Assembly (NCBI GenBank): GCA_964489835.1
Contig: CAZBBC010000007.1
Coordinates: 1-64,000 of the forward strand
Origin: CAZBBC01 sp964489835
GTDB taxonomy: Bacteria; Calditrichota; Calditrichia; JAJRVZ01
DNA length: 64,000 bases
Direction of reading: 5' to 3'
Part shown: one piece after another, positions 46,668 through 55,676 of the stretch
Layout: each line of letters opens with the position of its first letter
Numbering within the stretch: position 1 is the first letter of the stretch
Notes under the pieces: model-generated
What the model was told of the DNA's origin: nothing
The model's database searches: none
The model's input: only the letters and a program-made list of their open reading frames with translations
Made by a program: the position numbers and the translations under genes

Positions 46668-47801
46668 TTGAGTTCCCGAACATACATGATGCAGGGGAAT
46701 ATTGCTGTCGCTCAAGGGGCGATTGATGTCGGATGCAAATTTTTTGCAGGATATCCGATAACCCCTTCCTCTGAAATCGCCGAAGAATTAAGCAAAAGAC
46801 TACCAGAAATTGGTGGACGCTTCATACAAATGGAAGATGAAATTGCGGCCATGGGTGCCATCATCGGGGCCTCACTGGGAGGCTCGAAATCGATGACGGC
46901 CACCAGTGGGCCGGGATTTTCATTAAAGCAGGAAAATATAGGTTATGCGGCAATTACTGAGGTTCCGTGTGTCATTGTTAATGTGATGCGCGGAGGACCC
47001 AGTACAGGGCTACCGACACTGCCTGCCCAGGGAGATGTTATGCAGGCCCGTTGGGGTACCCACGGGGATCACCCGATTATCACCCTAACCCCGGCCAGTG
47101 TGCGTGAAAGTTACGACATGACCATTCAAGCGTTTAACATGTCGGAAAAATATCGTGTTCCGGTGATTTTATTATTAGACGAAATTATCGGGCATGTATA
47201 TGAAAAAGTAGAACTTCCTGATCCTCACAAAATTATAATTATCAATCGAAAAAAACCAACCATGGCTCCGGATGACTATCTGCCCTATGTCAACGATGAA
47301 TCGATGATCCCGCCGATGGCAAATTTTGGCGATGGTTACCGTTACCATGTAACCGGGCTGGTACACGATGAAACCGGTTTTCCGACCAATGATACGGATA
47401 AAATAGAAGCAATGTTAATGCGTATTAACACTAAATTAGATAAATATAAAGATGAAATAATACAATATGAGGAAACGAATACAGATGACGCGACGATTGG
47501 AATCGTCTCTTATGGTTCCAGTGCCCGTTCCTCCCGTTTTGCGCTTCGTATGGCAAGAGAAGAAGGCGTTCCCGTTGGAATGTTGCGAATTCAGACGTTA
47601 TGGCCATTTCCCACGGAGGCCATCCGTAAATTTAGCCAAAAACTTTCTCATATAATCGTTCCCGAGTTAAATTTGGGCCAAATTGCTCATGAAGTGGAAC
47701 ACGCTGTTCAGGGAAAAATGGAAGTCCTGCGGGTTAATAAAATTACCGGTGAACCAATTCATCCCGAAGAAATTCATGCAAAAATCAAGGAGTGTATCTG
47801 A
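46668..47801 (+). CDS. korA: 2-oxoacid:ferredoxin oxidoreductase alpha subunit (KorA-like), set 2
   Basis: 377 residues. It shares with set 1 YPITPSSEIAEELSKRL, ATSGPGFSLKQENIGYAAI and the VNVMRGGPSTGLPTLPAQGD segment. The likely start is TTG 46668, nine bases after AAGGAG; ATG 46686 is the alternative but is further from the site. Part of korDABC set 2. The gene order is identical to set 1 on the other strand. Confidence 0.93.
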   Translation: MSSRTYMMQGNIAVAQGAIDVGCKFFAGYPITPSSEIAEELSKRLPEIGGRFIQMEDEIAAMGAIIGASLGGSKSMTATSGPGFSLKQENIGYAAITEVPCVIVNVMRGGPSTGLPTLPAQGDVMQARWGTHGDHPIITLTPASVRESYDMTIQAFNMSEKYRVPVILLLDEIIGHVYEKVELPDPHKIIIINRKKPTMAPDDYLPYVNDESMIPPMANFGDGYRYHVTGLVHDETGFPTNDTDKIEAMLMRINTKLDKYKDEIIQYEETNTDDATIGIVSYGSSARSSRFALRMAREEGVPVGMLRIQTLWPFPTEAIRKFSQKLSHIIVPELNLGQIAHEVEHAVQGKMEVLRVNKITGEPIHPEEIHAKIKECI

Positions 47802-47804
47802 TTT

Positions 47805-48614
47805 ATGGATTATTTTCCTTATTTAAGAAAAGATAAATTTCCCCATATCTGGTGTGAAGGTTGTGGTGATGGGATTGCCCTGAAAGCTATTCTGCGCGCT
47901 GTTCATAATATTGGGTTGGATCCAAACAAAATCGCTATGGTCTCCGGTATTGGTTGTTCCAGCCGTACACCCGGATATGTAGACTTTAATACATTACATA
48001 CGACGCATGGCAGAGCCATTCCGTTTGCTACCGGCCTGAAACTATCACGTCCTGAGCTTACCGTCCTGGTTGTTACCGGTGATGGTGATGCCACAGCGAT
48101 TGGCGGAAATCATTTGATTCATGGGGCAAGAAGAAATATAAATCTTACCGTGTTGCTATATAACAATCTTATCTACGGTATGACCGGCGGGCAAGTTTCT
48201 CCGACAACACCTATGGGTGATTTTGCTACCACAGCACCCTATGGCGGTATGGAAAACACTTTTGATATCGCTGGTCTCACGGTTGCAGCCGGTGCCTCAT
48301 ATGTCGCCCGTTCAACCGTTTATCATGCCAAAGCATTAGAAAGAATGATAGAACAGGCTATCAGAAAGAAAGGATTCTCGCTGGTCGAAATTATGTCCCC
48401 CTGCCCTACGGCGTACGGGAAGATAAACAAAAAGGGGTTACCAAAGGACCTGGTTCTAGATCAGAAATCTCAAGCTGTCAATGTTGAGAAAGCCAGGACA
48501 ATGTCACCGGAAGATCTCCGCGGCCGGATCATTACCGGTGTCCTGGCGGATCGCGAATTGCCTGATTATATCAGTACAAATGATAAAATTATGTCTCAGG
48601 CGCAAAGAAGATAA
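47805..48614 (+). CDS. korB: 2-oxoacid:ferredoxin oxidoreductase beta subunit (KorB-like), set 2
   Basis: 269 residues. WCEGCGDGIALKAILRAVHN holds iron-sulfur ligands, and GDGDATAIGGNHLIHGARRN with NNLIYGMTGGQVSPTTP forms the thiamine-diphosphate site. It starts three bases after korA. It lacks the charged N-terminal extension of set 1. Confidence 0.93.
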   Translation: MDYFPYLRKDKFPHIWCEGCGDGIALKAILRAVHNIGLDPNKIAMVSGIGCSSRTPGYVDFNTLHTTHGRAIPFATGLKLSRPELTVLVVTGDGDATAIGGNHLIHGARRNINLTVLLYNNLIYGMTGGQVSPTTPMGDFATTAPYGGMENTFDIAGLTVAAGASYVARSTVYHAKALERMIEQAIRKKGFSLVEIMSPCPTAYGKINKKGLPKDLVLDQKSQAVNVEKARTMSPEDLRGRIITGVLADRELPDYISTNDKIMSQAQRR

Positions 48615-48628
48615 AAGGAAACCATCTC

Positions 48629-49186
48629 ATGAGCTTTCGTTATGAAATTCGCCTTAGCGGCGCTGGTGGCCAGGGATTAATTCTTATTGGAAAGATCCTT
48701 GCCGAAGCAGCGGCCATTTATGATGACAAAAATGCGACCCAGAGTCAATCCTATGGTCCTGAAGCCAGAGGCGGTGCCAGCCGATCAGAAGTAATTATCA
48801 GCGATGGGGATATTGATTATCCCAAGGCGACTAACATTGATCTCTTACTGGCCATGACACAGGAGGCAATCGATAAATATGCTTATGAGGTCAAAGATGG
48901 TGGGATCATTATCACAGATTCAAACTATGTAAAACGATTACCGGAAGGTAAATTTCGGGTGTACGCCTTTCCTATTACAGAGATTGCCGAAGAAAAAATA
49001 GGGCGAAAAATCGTAGCCAATATCATTGCTCTTGGTGCCATTGAAAGATTGTCCCGGGTTGTTTCTGCTGAAGCGATCATCAATGCCATCCGGGCCCGTG
49101 TACCCAAAGGAACAGAAGAAACAAATATCACTGCTTTTAAATACGGACAGGAACTTATCAAAGACGAATCAACTGTTACCAACTAG
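48629..49186 (+). CDS. korC: 2-oxoacid:ferredoxin oxidoreductase gamma subunit (KorC-like), set 2
   Basis: 185 residues. IRLSGAGGQGLILIGKILAE at the start, QSYGPEARGGASRSEVIISD and the closing RARVPKGTEETNITAFKYG match the gamma subunit. AAAGGAAA precedes the ATG. Last gene of set 2; no strong terminator is visible before the following mobile-element-like segment. Confidence 0.93.
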   Translation: MSFRYEIRLSGAGGQGLILIGKILAEAAAIYDDKNATQSQSYGPEARGGASRSEVIISDGDIDYPKATNIDLLLAMTQEAIDKYAYEVKDGGIIITDSNYVKRLPEGKFRVYAFPITEIAEEKIGRKIVANIIALGAIERLSRVVSAEAIINAIRARVPKGTEETNITAFKYGQELIKDESTVTN

Positions 49187-49352
49187 AAAAAATATAGTAG
49201 AATTTTTTTGAACGACGTAAAGAATTCAGCAGAATATATTACGGAATCAGGCTTTCTCACCTCTATATATCCTTGATAATCTTGACAATTATAGTATAAT
49301 CAGGTTTTTTAGTCCGTAAAAATGGACATAACATTAGTTAAATCACATCATG

Positions 49353-49568
49353 AGTGTCCGGTTAAAATTTTAATCATTAGCAATTATCACCGGAAAATCA
49401 AATGGTTTAGAGATTTAATAAACATAGAGACTTGATTTAAAGAACTCACCCTAAATCCCTCTCTTGGAAAGAGAGGGATTTTAGGGAGCCCCTTCTCTTT
49501 TCAAGAGAAGGGGTTTGGGGATGAGTTTTTTTAATCCATAATTGAATCAATTTTTTAAACCGGACACT
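49353..49568. mobile_element. MITE-like element with terminal inverted repeats
   Basis: AGTGTCCGGTTAAAATTTT at 49353 and its near complement TTTTTTAAACCGGACACT at 49551-49568 bracket about 216 bases. The inside contains two hairpin cores, CCCTCTCTTGGAAAGAGAGG and CCCCTTCTCTTTTCAAGAGA, typical of FCB palindromic elements. It encodes no transposase. I see no certain target-site duplication. Confidence 0.6.
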
Positions 49569-49610
49569 AAAGAAATCACATATTAACAAATACTTAAATT
49601 ATTTTTACCT

Positions 49611-52574
49611 ATGGATCCTTTCGAAATTCTTGAAAAACACGTAGCTACCCTTGGAAATCACCATCAAAAATATATTCATACCATCTACCGATTTAAAGAT
49701 TCCCTTTTACAGGCATTAGAATCTTCCGGTAATCTTATGCAGGTGCATTTATGGCGATCGAGTTTTTCGCCCGAGGAAGAGATGAGGATCATTGCCAATC
49801 TCTCTGAGGATTCGAGAACAAAAGTCCAGCATCTCAGCTGTTACTATGCCCTTCAATTTCTATATATGAATTTTCGAAATTTGGATATTTTGGAATTGGG
49901 GATCGCTTCCGGGGCTACTCTCACGGATGACTATTATAATTTTATGATCCAGATTGGTAAAGATTTCAGAGAACTTACCCGTATATACTTAGAAAACCTC
50001 ATCGAGATATACCTTCCCAAGAAGACCCGGCCGGAGTTTTTTGTGTGTAGTGTTGGGACACGCTCTGATCAGGACGATATTGACATAGGCGTGATCACGA
50101 TAGACGACACCAATGTCGAGCGCCTGAATGATACTTTTCGAAAAATTACGCAGGACATGCTGGTTTACGCAACACCGTTACATATGTATCTTTCTGAGCA
50201 TGTAGGAAAACAATATTATACCACAACAATCTCTGAATACAAAGAATTGTTGACACGGAAGATTCAGGACGTTGTGATTATATCTGAATTATTAAATGCA
50301 AAGTATATTCTGGGAAGTACAAAATTATTTAACAAATTTGAAAAAGAAGTCATCTTCAAATACTTTTATAATCCTAAAAAAGATATCCGCTTTCACGAGG
50401 GTTTCCTGCGTGGCATTCTTGGTGAAGCCAGGGCATTACTGATAAAACCCCTGGAAACAGAGACGATTTCCCCAAAAGACGATGGTCTCAGGATTCTTAA
50501 ATCGATCATATATGCGAAAAAAACGATCCGGAATATCGAAGATGTCAATGCTTTTGATATTATAAACATCCTCATAAAAAAAGAACCTGAGTTTCAATCC
50601 CAATATGAACTGCTGTTTAAGGCAACGTCGTTTCTGGAAACAATCAAATTCCTCCTCCAATTGTTTGTGATACAGGAAGATACTTTCCGTTTAGGAGAAA
50701 TTGATCACGAACAACTTTCTCTGATCGCAGACAGGATGGGGTATAGAGATGTGGGAACTGTAAAAGCCTGGGATCAATTGATTATTAACTATTACCGTTA
50801 TGTCAAAGAAATCCGCAGGATATGTGATGAGCTGATCGACAGCATTTCCGATCATCTCAACAAGGTGTCTATATTTGTTAAATTACTCGAGAAAGGTAAA
50901 TGGGGTGCCAACGGTAAATATAAAGGGTCCATGCCCAAAGAGTTTATTCATATTGCCCGTTTTTTTGAGGGGACAAAATACTGGGATGACTTACTCGGTC
51001 TTCTACAATCCGATAAAAAAATCCTTGATGCTTTCGTTACCGGATTCGAGGCTTTAAATGAATCGCAAAAAGATAAAGTAATTCAACAATATATTGAATG
51101 GGCTCATTATTCACCGCTTACGATCATACGCTTGATCACTATTATTACAAAGAAGCAGCAATTGATGCTGGGAGGAACCGTTGCGAATAAAATGAACCTC
51201 TCCTTTTTAAAATATTTCGGCGACCTGCCTTATATTACGGAACGTTTATGCCGTATTTACAGCTATTATCCGCAATACATGCATGAATATCTGCAATTTT
51301 TTCCGGAATCTCAATATGAACTTCTGGATAATATCATTGCCAGAACTGTCCATGATGATCAGTTAAAAGAGTATCAGGAGCAACTAAAGGAACTTTTTAA
51401 AATTCACAAATGGTCCAGTCAATATTTCCATCGTTTTTTTTATCGCGTCATCCATCATCATCCCGAGTATCTAAAATCCCTCACCGATCGTGCCCAACTT
51501 TTCAAGATTTCCACCGGATTGCTGGCCATGGTAGACAGATATCCTGATACAGTGCGGAAAAAACAATTTCTTGCCGACTATTATGATCTCGAATTTTTAC
51601 GCGTTGGTATCGGTACCATGCATGGTGTGGATCTGACGATTACCAACTATGAATTTACCGAGTTTTGTGACAACTACATGAAAATGCTCTTTGATATTTG
51701 TGCCGAGGAAGTAGAAAGAGAAAGTAAAGTCGCTGTTCCAAGTACGGATACGCTGGCTATTCTTGCGGCTGGCGGTCATGCACGCGGCAAAGCCTATGAC
51801 GATGATTATGACCTGATCGCGGTTGTAAATACCGATAATCAGACAGTTCTTCAACATGCCACCCGGATTGTATCGAAAATGAACAGGGAGATTCTCAGAC
51901 GGGGCGTTTTACCCCATTACCGCCTAGGAGAAATATTGAATGGTTTTGTCAGTCCTTTGTCTAAAATTATTGAATACCTTGAATCTGAAAATGAAGAAGG
52001 ATTTATCGATCTTTCCCAGCTGCTTGGTGCCAGAATCATCATCGGCAGTGAGGTAATGAAATCGGTTATTTATCAAAAGATCCTGGATCGCTTTATTTTC
52101 TCGGATAAACGTCGTTATATCAAACGAATGGTTGATGAAATTCGAAACCGACAGAATTCGGTCGGTCAATGTGATGGTGAGACTTGTAATATCAAGGAAA
52201 CCACAGGGGGCCTGCGGGACATAGAAGGCATTGCTCTGATGTTAAAAGCTTTTTTGGGACTTACCGATCCAATCGTTAAGGATTTTTTTAAGGAAATTAA
52301 AATCTACCTTCCTGATATCACCCTTGAAATGGATATCCTTAATAAGAGTGCTTACCAACTAAGGACATTCAGGGATCTTTATAGGATAACAGTAGCAGCC
52401 GAAGATAATTTCAATTCAGATTATCTGTCAAGACTTTCCACAATTTTTGTACAATATAATCACCCGGAGTGGGGTGATGCCGCATCTATCATGTCACAAA
52501 TTAGGACCTCACTTGATGAATCTGCGAAATCATGCGATAAAATTATAGAATACCTGCTCGATCATATTACATAA
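49611..52574 (+). CDS. Large protein with two nucleotidyltransferase-like domains (GlnD/GlnE-like)
   Basis: 987 residues. A first DxD-type nucleotidyltransferase motif lies near residue 147 (VGTRSDQDDIDIGVITID). The second is near residue 720 (AAGGHARGKAYDDDYDLIAV), followed near 861 by KETTGGLRDIEGIAL, which resembles the GGLRDIE segment of GlnE and the GGLRDIQ of GlnD. Between them is a helical middle, about 300-690. Relatives of GlnE/GlnD act in nitrogen regulation, transferring AMP or UMP to glutamine synthetase or PII. Being next to a 2-oxoglutarate-type oxidoreductase hints at 2-oxoglutarate sensing, but the target is unknown. No clear ribosome site. Confidence 0.7.
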   Translation: MDPFEILEKHVATLGNHHQKYIHTIYRFKDSLLQALESSGNLMQVHLWRSSFSPEEEMRIIANLSEDSRTKVQHLSCYYALQFLYMNFRNLDILELGIASGATLTDDYYNFMIQIGKDFRELTRIYLENLIEIYLPKKTRPEFFVCSVGTRSDQDDIDIGVITIDDTNVERLNDTFRKITQDMLVYATPLHMYLSEHVGKQYYTTTISEYKELLTRKIQDVVIISELLNAKYILGSTKLFNKFEKEVIFKYFYNPKKDIRFHEGFLRGILGEARALLIKPLETETISPKDDGLRILKSIIYAKKTIRNIEDVNAFDIINILIKKEPEFQSQYELLFKATSFLETIKFLLQLFVIQEDTFRLGEIDHEQLSLIADRMGYRDVGTVKAWDQLIINYYRYVKEIRRICDELIDSISDHLNKVSIFVKLLEKGKWGANGKYKGSMPKEFIHIARFFEGTKYWDDLLGLLQSDKKILDAFVTGFEALNESQKDKVIQQYIEWAHYSPLTIIRLITIITKKQQLMLGGTVANKMNLSFLKYFGDLPYITERLCRIYSYYPQYMHEYLQFFPESQYELLDNIIARTVHDDQLKEYQEQLKELFKIHKWSSQYFHRFFYRVIHHHPEYLKSLTDRAQLFKISTGLLAMVDRYPDTVRKKQFLADYYDLEFLRVGIGTMHGVDLTITNYEFTEFCDNYMKMLFDICAEEVERESKVAVPSTDTLAILAAGGHARGKAYDDDYDLIAVVNTDNQTVLQHATRIVSKMNREILRRGVLPHYRLGEILNGFVSPLSKIIEYLESENEEGFIDLSQLLGARIIIGSEVMKSVIYQKILDRFIFSDKRRYIKRMVDEIRNRQNSVGQCDGETCNIKETTGGLRDIEGIALMLKAFLGLTDPIVKDFFKEIKIYLPDITLEMDILNKSAYQLRTFRDLYRITVAAEDNFNSDYLSRLSTIFVQYNHPEWGDAASIMSQIRTSLDESAKSCDKIIEYLLDHIT

Positions 52575-52890
52575 GTTGATGTGTGATCTTAATAATTCGT
52601 CTCAATAGTTAAGTAATCATCAATAAAAATTCTAAGTACGAAATACGAAATTCTAAACAAACCCCAATGTCAAATATCCAATCAAATCCTCCCGATAAAA
52701 GATGACGTCTTCCGGCCTATCAGTAAATCCCAAGAACCAAATCCCAAATCCCAAATAATGACCAAATCTCAATTACCAAATAAAAATAAACGTATATTCG
52801 ATTATTTGGACTTGTTTAGAATTTAGATATTAGTATTTATTTGTTATTTGGTACTTGTTATTTGGAATTTATGGTCAGTTCCGAGTTCCC
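52575..52890. repeat. Dispersed intergenic repeats
   Basis: CCCGATAAAAGATGACGTCT, AAATCCCAAGAACCAAATCC and TATTTGTTATTTGGTACTTG match elements around 7320-7380 and 7499-7520. A GTTCCGAGTTCCCAATTTTT stretch at its right end is the inverse of one near 7660. No gene. Confidence 0.55.
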
Positions 52891-52896
52891 AATTTT

Positions 52897-53070
52897 TCAT
52901 TTGTCATTGGGAGCATTTTGTTCATATTTAACTTGCTTATCTTTTAGAAAATCTTCAGTGACAAATATTAACACGCCGTTTCCCTGATGTATTTCTCCAT
53001 ATCTAACCTGTTGTAAATCAAAGTGGGTGAGCTTTGCTTTTCCCTGATACCAATATTCGGAGAATTGCTC
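52897..53070 (-). pseudogene. C-terminal remnant of an unknown protein directly after pgi
   Basis: The open frame begins just after the pgi stop and ends in TGA. It encodes WYQGKAKLTHFDLQQVRYGE followed by IHQGNGVLIFVTEDFLKDKQ and a polar tail. It has no start codon and a TAA immediately upstream in frame, so it cannot be expressed as is. The stretch looks like the end of a conserved envelope/lipoprotein family I have seen in Bacteroidetes-type genomes, whose name I do not recall with certainty. A deletion with one end at the pgi stop would explain it. Confidence 0.5.
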
Positions 53071-53074
53071 TTAT

Positions 53075-54832
53075 TCAGGATCTTCTTTCCATGGTTTTAA
53101 TAAGTGTTTGAATACCTGTTTCGATATCCAGACCGAGATCAATTGTAAACACCGATCGTTTCGCCTTCAATAAGGCCTGCCGATCGCCCATTGCCTGTGC
53201 AATTTTTAAAATACCAAAACCGATCGATGATTCATTACTTTTTGGATTATCAGGGATGGGACAATCTTCACCTGTTCTGGTTAGTAACTGAATAAACAAA
53301 CCATTACCACTATCTCCTTTATGAAGCTGACCGGTGGAATGTAGAAATCTCGGGCCAAATCCGACAGTAACCGCCACCTGAAAGCGATGACTGATTGCTG
53401 TTCTCAATGCCTGTAATTGATCCGCTGTCTGACCAGATGGATTCATATAAGCCTGAATAGCGATATAGCTTCTCTTATTGCCTTCCTTCGGACCAGAATG
53501 AAGCGGTTGAAAAAATCTGTTGATGAATTCTTGCAGTGAATCGGCCTTCATTTCTGAGTATACGGTTAATCCACCCGTTTGTATAGAAACAGGTAATTCC
53601 GGTAATTTTCCTTTTTTCTTATATTTTGCCACCATTCGACGGGCGCTTTCCTTGGCCGATTCAACATCCGGTTGATCAAAAGGATTGATCTTCAGAATAC
53701 TCGCAGCAACCACTGTGGCAACCTCCCACCGAAAAAATTCTCGTCCCAAATCGTATATATCATCGAGCAAAAGTTGTACAATGGGAAAACCGGATTTATC
53801 TATCTCTTTCGCAATTTCGTCAATGTCATTTTCACCGTAAATTTTCATGTAGATAAATAAACGGTCATCCGAATAATTTTGCGGCTTTACAGGGATCTCA
53901 CCATCCACCGGAAGAATTCCTTTACCTTTTTTGCCGGTGCTCTCAGCAATTAATTGCTCAATCCAGATGCCAAAATACTTCAGGGAAGGAGAAGAAATGA
54001 GCGTTAGTTTATCTTTCCCATCTATTGCTAATCTGCCCAGGATCGCACCTAACCAGGCTGCTGTATTATGACCAATCTCCGGCAAAACAGACTCGGCGCA
54101 TTTTGCCGTCATATCCCGACTCCGGTCAAGTAATTTTGCGATATCAATGCCAAGAAGTGCGGCAGGGACTAATCCAAAAAATGATAAGGCGGAATAGCGA
54201 CCACCAATATTCGGATCATTTAAAAATATTTTACGGAATCCCAACTCGTTGGCCATTTTCTCTAAACCGCTTCCTGGATCAGTGATCGCGACAAAATGCT
54301 CCCCTACTTTTTCTTCACCCAATGTCTCCAAAGCCGCATGATAAAAATATTTCATAAAAGAAATGGTTTCTACTGTTCCTCCCGACTTCGTGGAGACAAT
54401 AAACAGCGTTCGTGTAAAATCCAATTGTTTTTCTACTGCCCGGATAGCACCCGGGTCCGTACTGTCGAGGACTGTGAGGTCTGGAAAACCTTTAGCGACA
54501 CCAAATATATTCCGGAATACCTCTGGTGCAAGACTCGATCCTCCCATACCGAGAAGCAATACTTGTTTGTACTGACCCTTTCTTATCTCATCTGTAAAGT
54601 GCATGATCTCATCGACCGCATCGGCCATAACCTCCGGACTTTTTAACCAACCCAGACGGTTGCTTATCTCATTCGGATTTTTCCCCCAAACCGTATGATC
54701 TTTTTTCCACATCCGATCGATTATGCTATTTTTATCAAGCGTCAATACTTCCTCCACAATACTTAGAGTATCATCTCCAAGGTTTGCGTAAAAATCATGC
54801 TCACTGGAAAATACTTGTCTGCTATAATTCAT
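53075..54832 (-). CDS. pgi: Glucose-6-phosphate isomerase (PGI part of TAL-PGI type)
   Basis: 585 residues. VLLLGMGGSSLAPEVFRNIF, VSTKSGGTVETISFMKYFY and NIGGRYSALSFFGLVPAALL match the sugar-isomerase (SIS) core and the active-site segments of PGI. The length and the C-terminal half (PFDQPDVESAKESARRMVA, LHKGDSGNGLFIQLLTRTG) resemble the PGI portion of bifunctional transaldolase-PGI enzymes rather than classical PGI; the transaldolase part is absent. It interconverts glucose-6-phosphate and fructose-6-phosphate in the cytoplasm. The start has no strong ribosome site. Confidence 0.9.
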   Translation of the reverse strand: MNYSRQVFSSEHDFYANLGDDTLSIVEEVLTLDKNSIIDRMWKKDHTVWGKNPNEISNRLGWLKSPEVMADAVDEIMHFTDEIRKGQYKQVLLLGMGGSSLAPEVFRNIFGVAKGFPDLTVLDSTDPGAIRAVEKQLDFTRTLFIVSTKSGGTVETISFMKYFYHAALETLGEEKVGEHFVAITDPGSGLEKMANELGFRKIFLNDPNIGGRYSALSFFGLVPAALLGIDIAKLLDRSRDMTAKCAESVLPEIGHNTAAWLGAILGRLAIDGKDKLTLISSPSLKYFGIWIEQLIAESTGKKGKGILPVDGEIPVKPQNYSDDRLFIYMKIYGENDIDEIAKEIDKSGFPIVQLLLDDIYDLGREFFRWEVATVVAASILKINPFDQPDVESAKESARRMVAKYKKKGKLPELPVSIQTGGLTVYSEMKADSLQEFINRFFQPLHSGPKEGNKRSYIAIQAYMNPSGQTADQLQALRTAISHRFQVAVTVGFGPRFLHSTGQLHKGDSGNGLFIQLLTRTGEDCPIPDNPKSNESSIGFGILKIAQAMGDRQALLKAKRSVFTIDLGLDIETGIQTLIKTMERRS

Positions 54833-55399
54833 AATGAATTCTCCAACATCACCCTTTTATTATATTTTTGAGAATTTCTTATTTTAATGACGTCTTATAC
54901 TATATTTCAGAGATCCATCTAATTGAACGGACCGAATATTACCATTTTTAGGTAATTTAGGAACATATATGATAAAATTCATTGATTTCTTTGCTTTGAA
55001 CCTGAGCACTGACCCACCTCGTCTCGCTTTGGCGCAGCGATAGTAATAGAACACGGATGACGCAGATTATCCGCCACAGCGGATCCGCCTATCCCGTGAA
55101 ACGGGATATACAACATGGCGGAAACTGATTTGCACGGATTAAAACTAAAATAATAATAATTTTTAAATAAAATCCGTGTTAATCCGTGGAATCCGTGGAC
55201 TATTTTTTTTTGTTTGCAGCCAATGGCTGCGGTATGATTAAGCCTGGTTAACTATTAAAAATGTAAATTAAACCGGTTAATCACTTGCTTTTTTTCTGAA
55301 TTCCACTAATTTATATCCATATAATAATAAAAAAAATGATCACTCCCGAAGCGCCAATTGAATCCGCAATAACCATTTTATTTTTTCTAAACAAGAGGA
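54833..55399. repeat. Gap with dispersed repeats
   Basis: No gene seen. GAACACGGATGACGCAGATT (55050 region), GCGGATCCGCCTATCCCGTG and AAATCCGTGTTAATCCGTGG (55169 region) are members of a widely dispersed repeat family. A small GC palindrome lies near 55020-55045. Confidence 0.5.
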
Positions 55400-55408
55400 T
55401 TGCGAATT

Positions 55409-55603
55409 ATGGAACAAGCTAAAAGATGGATAAATGAATATCTAGAGCGAAAGGCATTTGAAGATATTATCAGCCAAACATTTCAACACTATAAGGATAA
55501 TCTGATGTGTTCTCAAGATACCATGGACCACATCATCCAGGAGGTGACGAAGGAAATCAGAGAACAACTAACCGGCATTAAAAGGGAATATCTAACGAAA
55601 TAA
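55409..55603 (+). CDS. Small hypothetical protein
   Basis: 64 residues, highly charged and helical (MEQAKRWINEYLERKAFEDI, HIIQEVTKEIREQLTGIKRE). The chosen ATG at 55409 has AGAGGA nine bases upstream; the frame could begin at TTG 55400. No membrane segment or motif; the family is not recognised. Reasonable codon use and a proper ribosome site favour a real gene. Confidence 0.55.
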   Translation: MEQAKRWINEYLERKAFEDIISQTFQHYKDNLMCSQDTMDHIIQEVTKEIREQLTGIKREYLTK

Positions 55604-55676
55604 ATATTCCCCTGCACCTCTAATACGGTCCGGTTACTTTATTTTCCATCCTACTGAATTTGCTATAACTCTCATC

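Noticed and set aside
49353..49568. Treating the element after korC as its transcription terminator
   Set aside because: It is 167 bases past the stop, has paired terminal repeats characteristic of a mobile element, and its hairpins lack a clean T tract.
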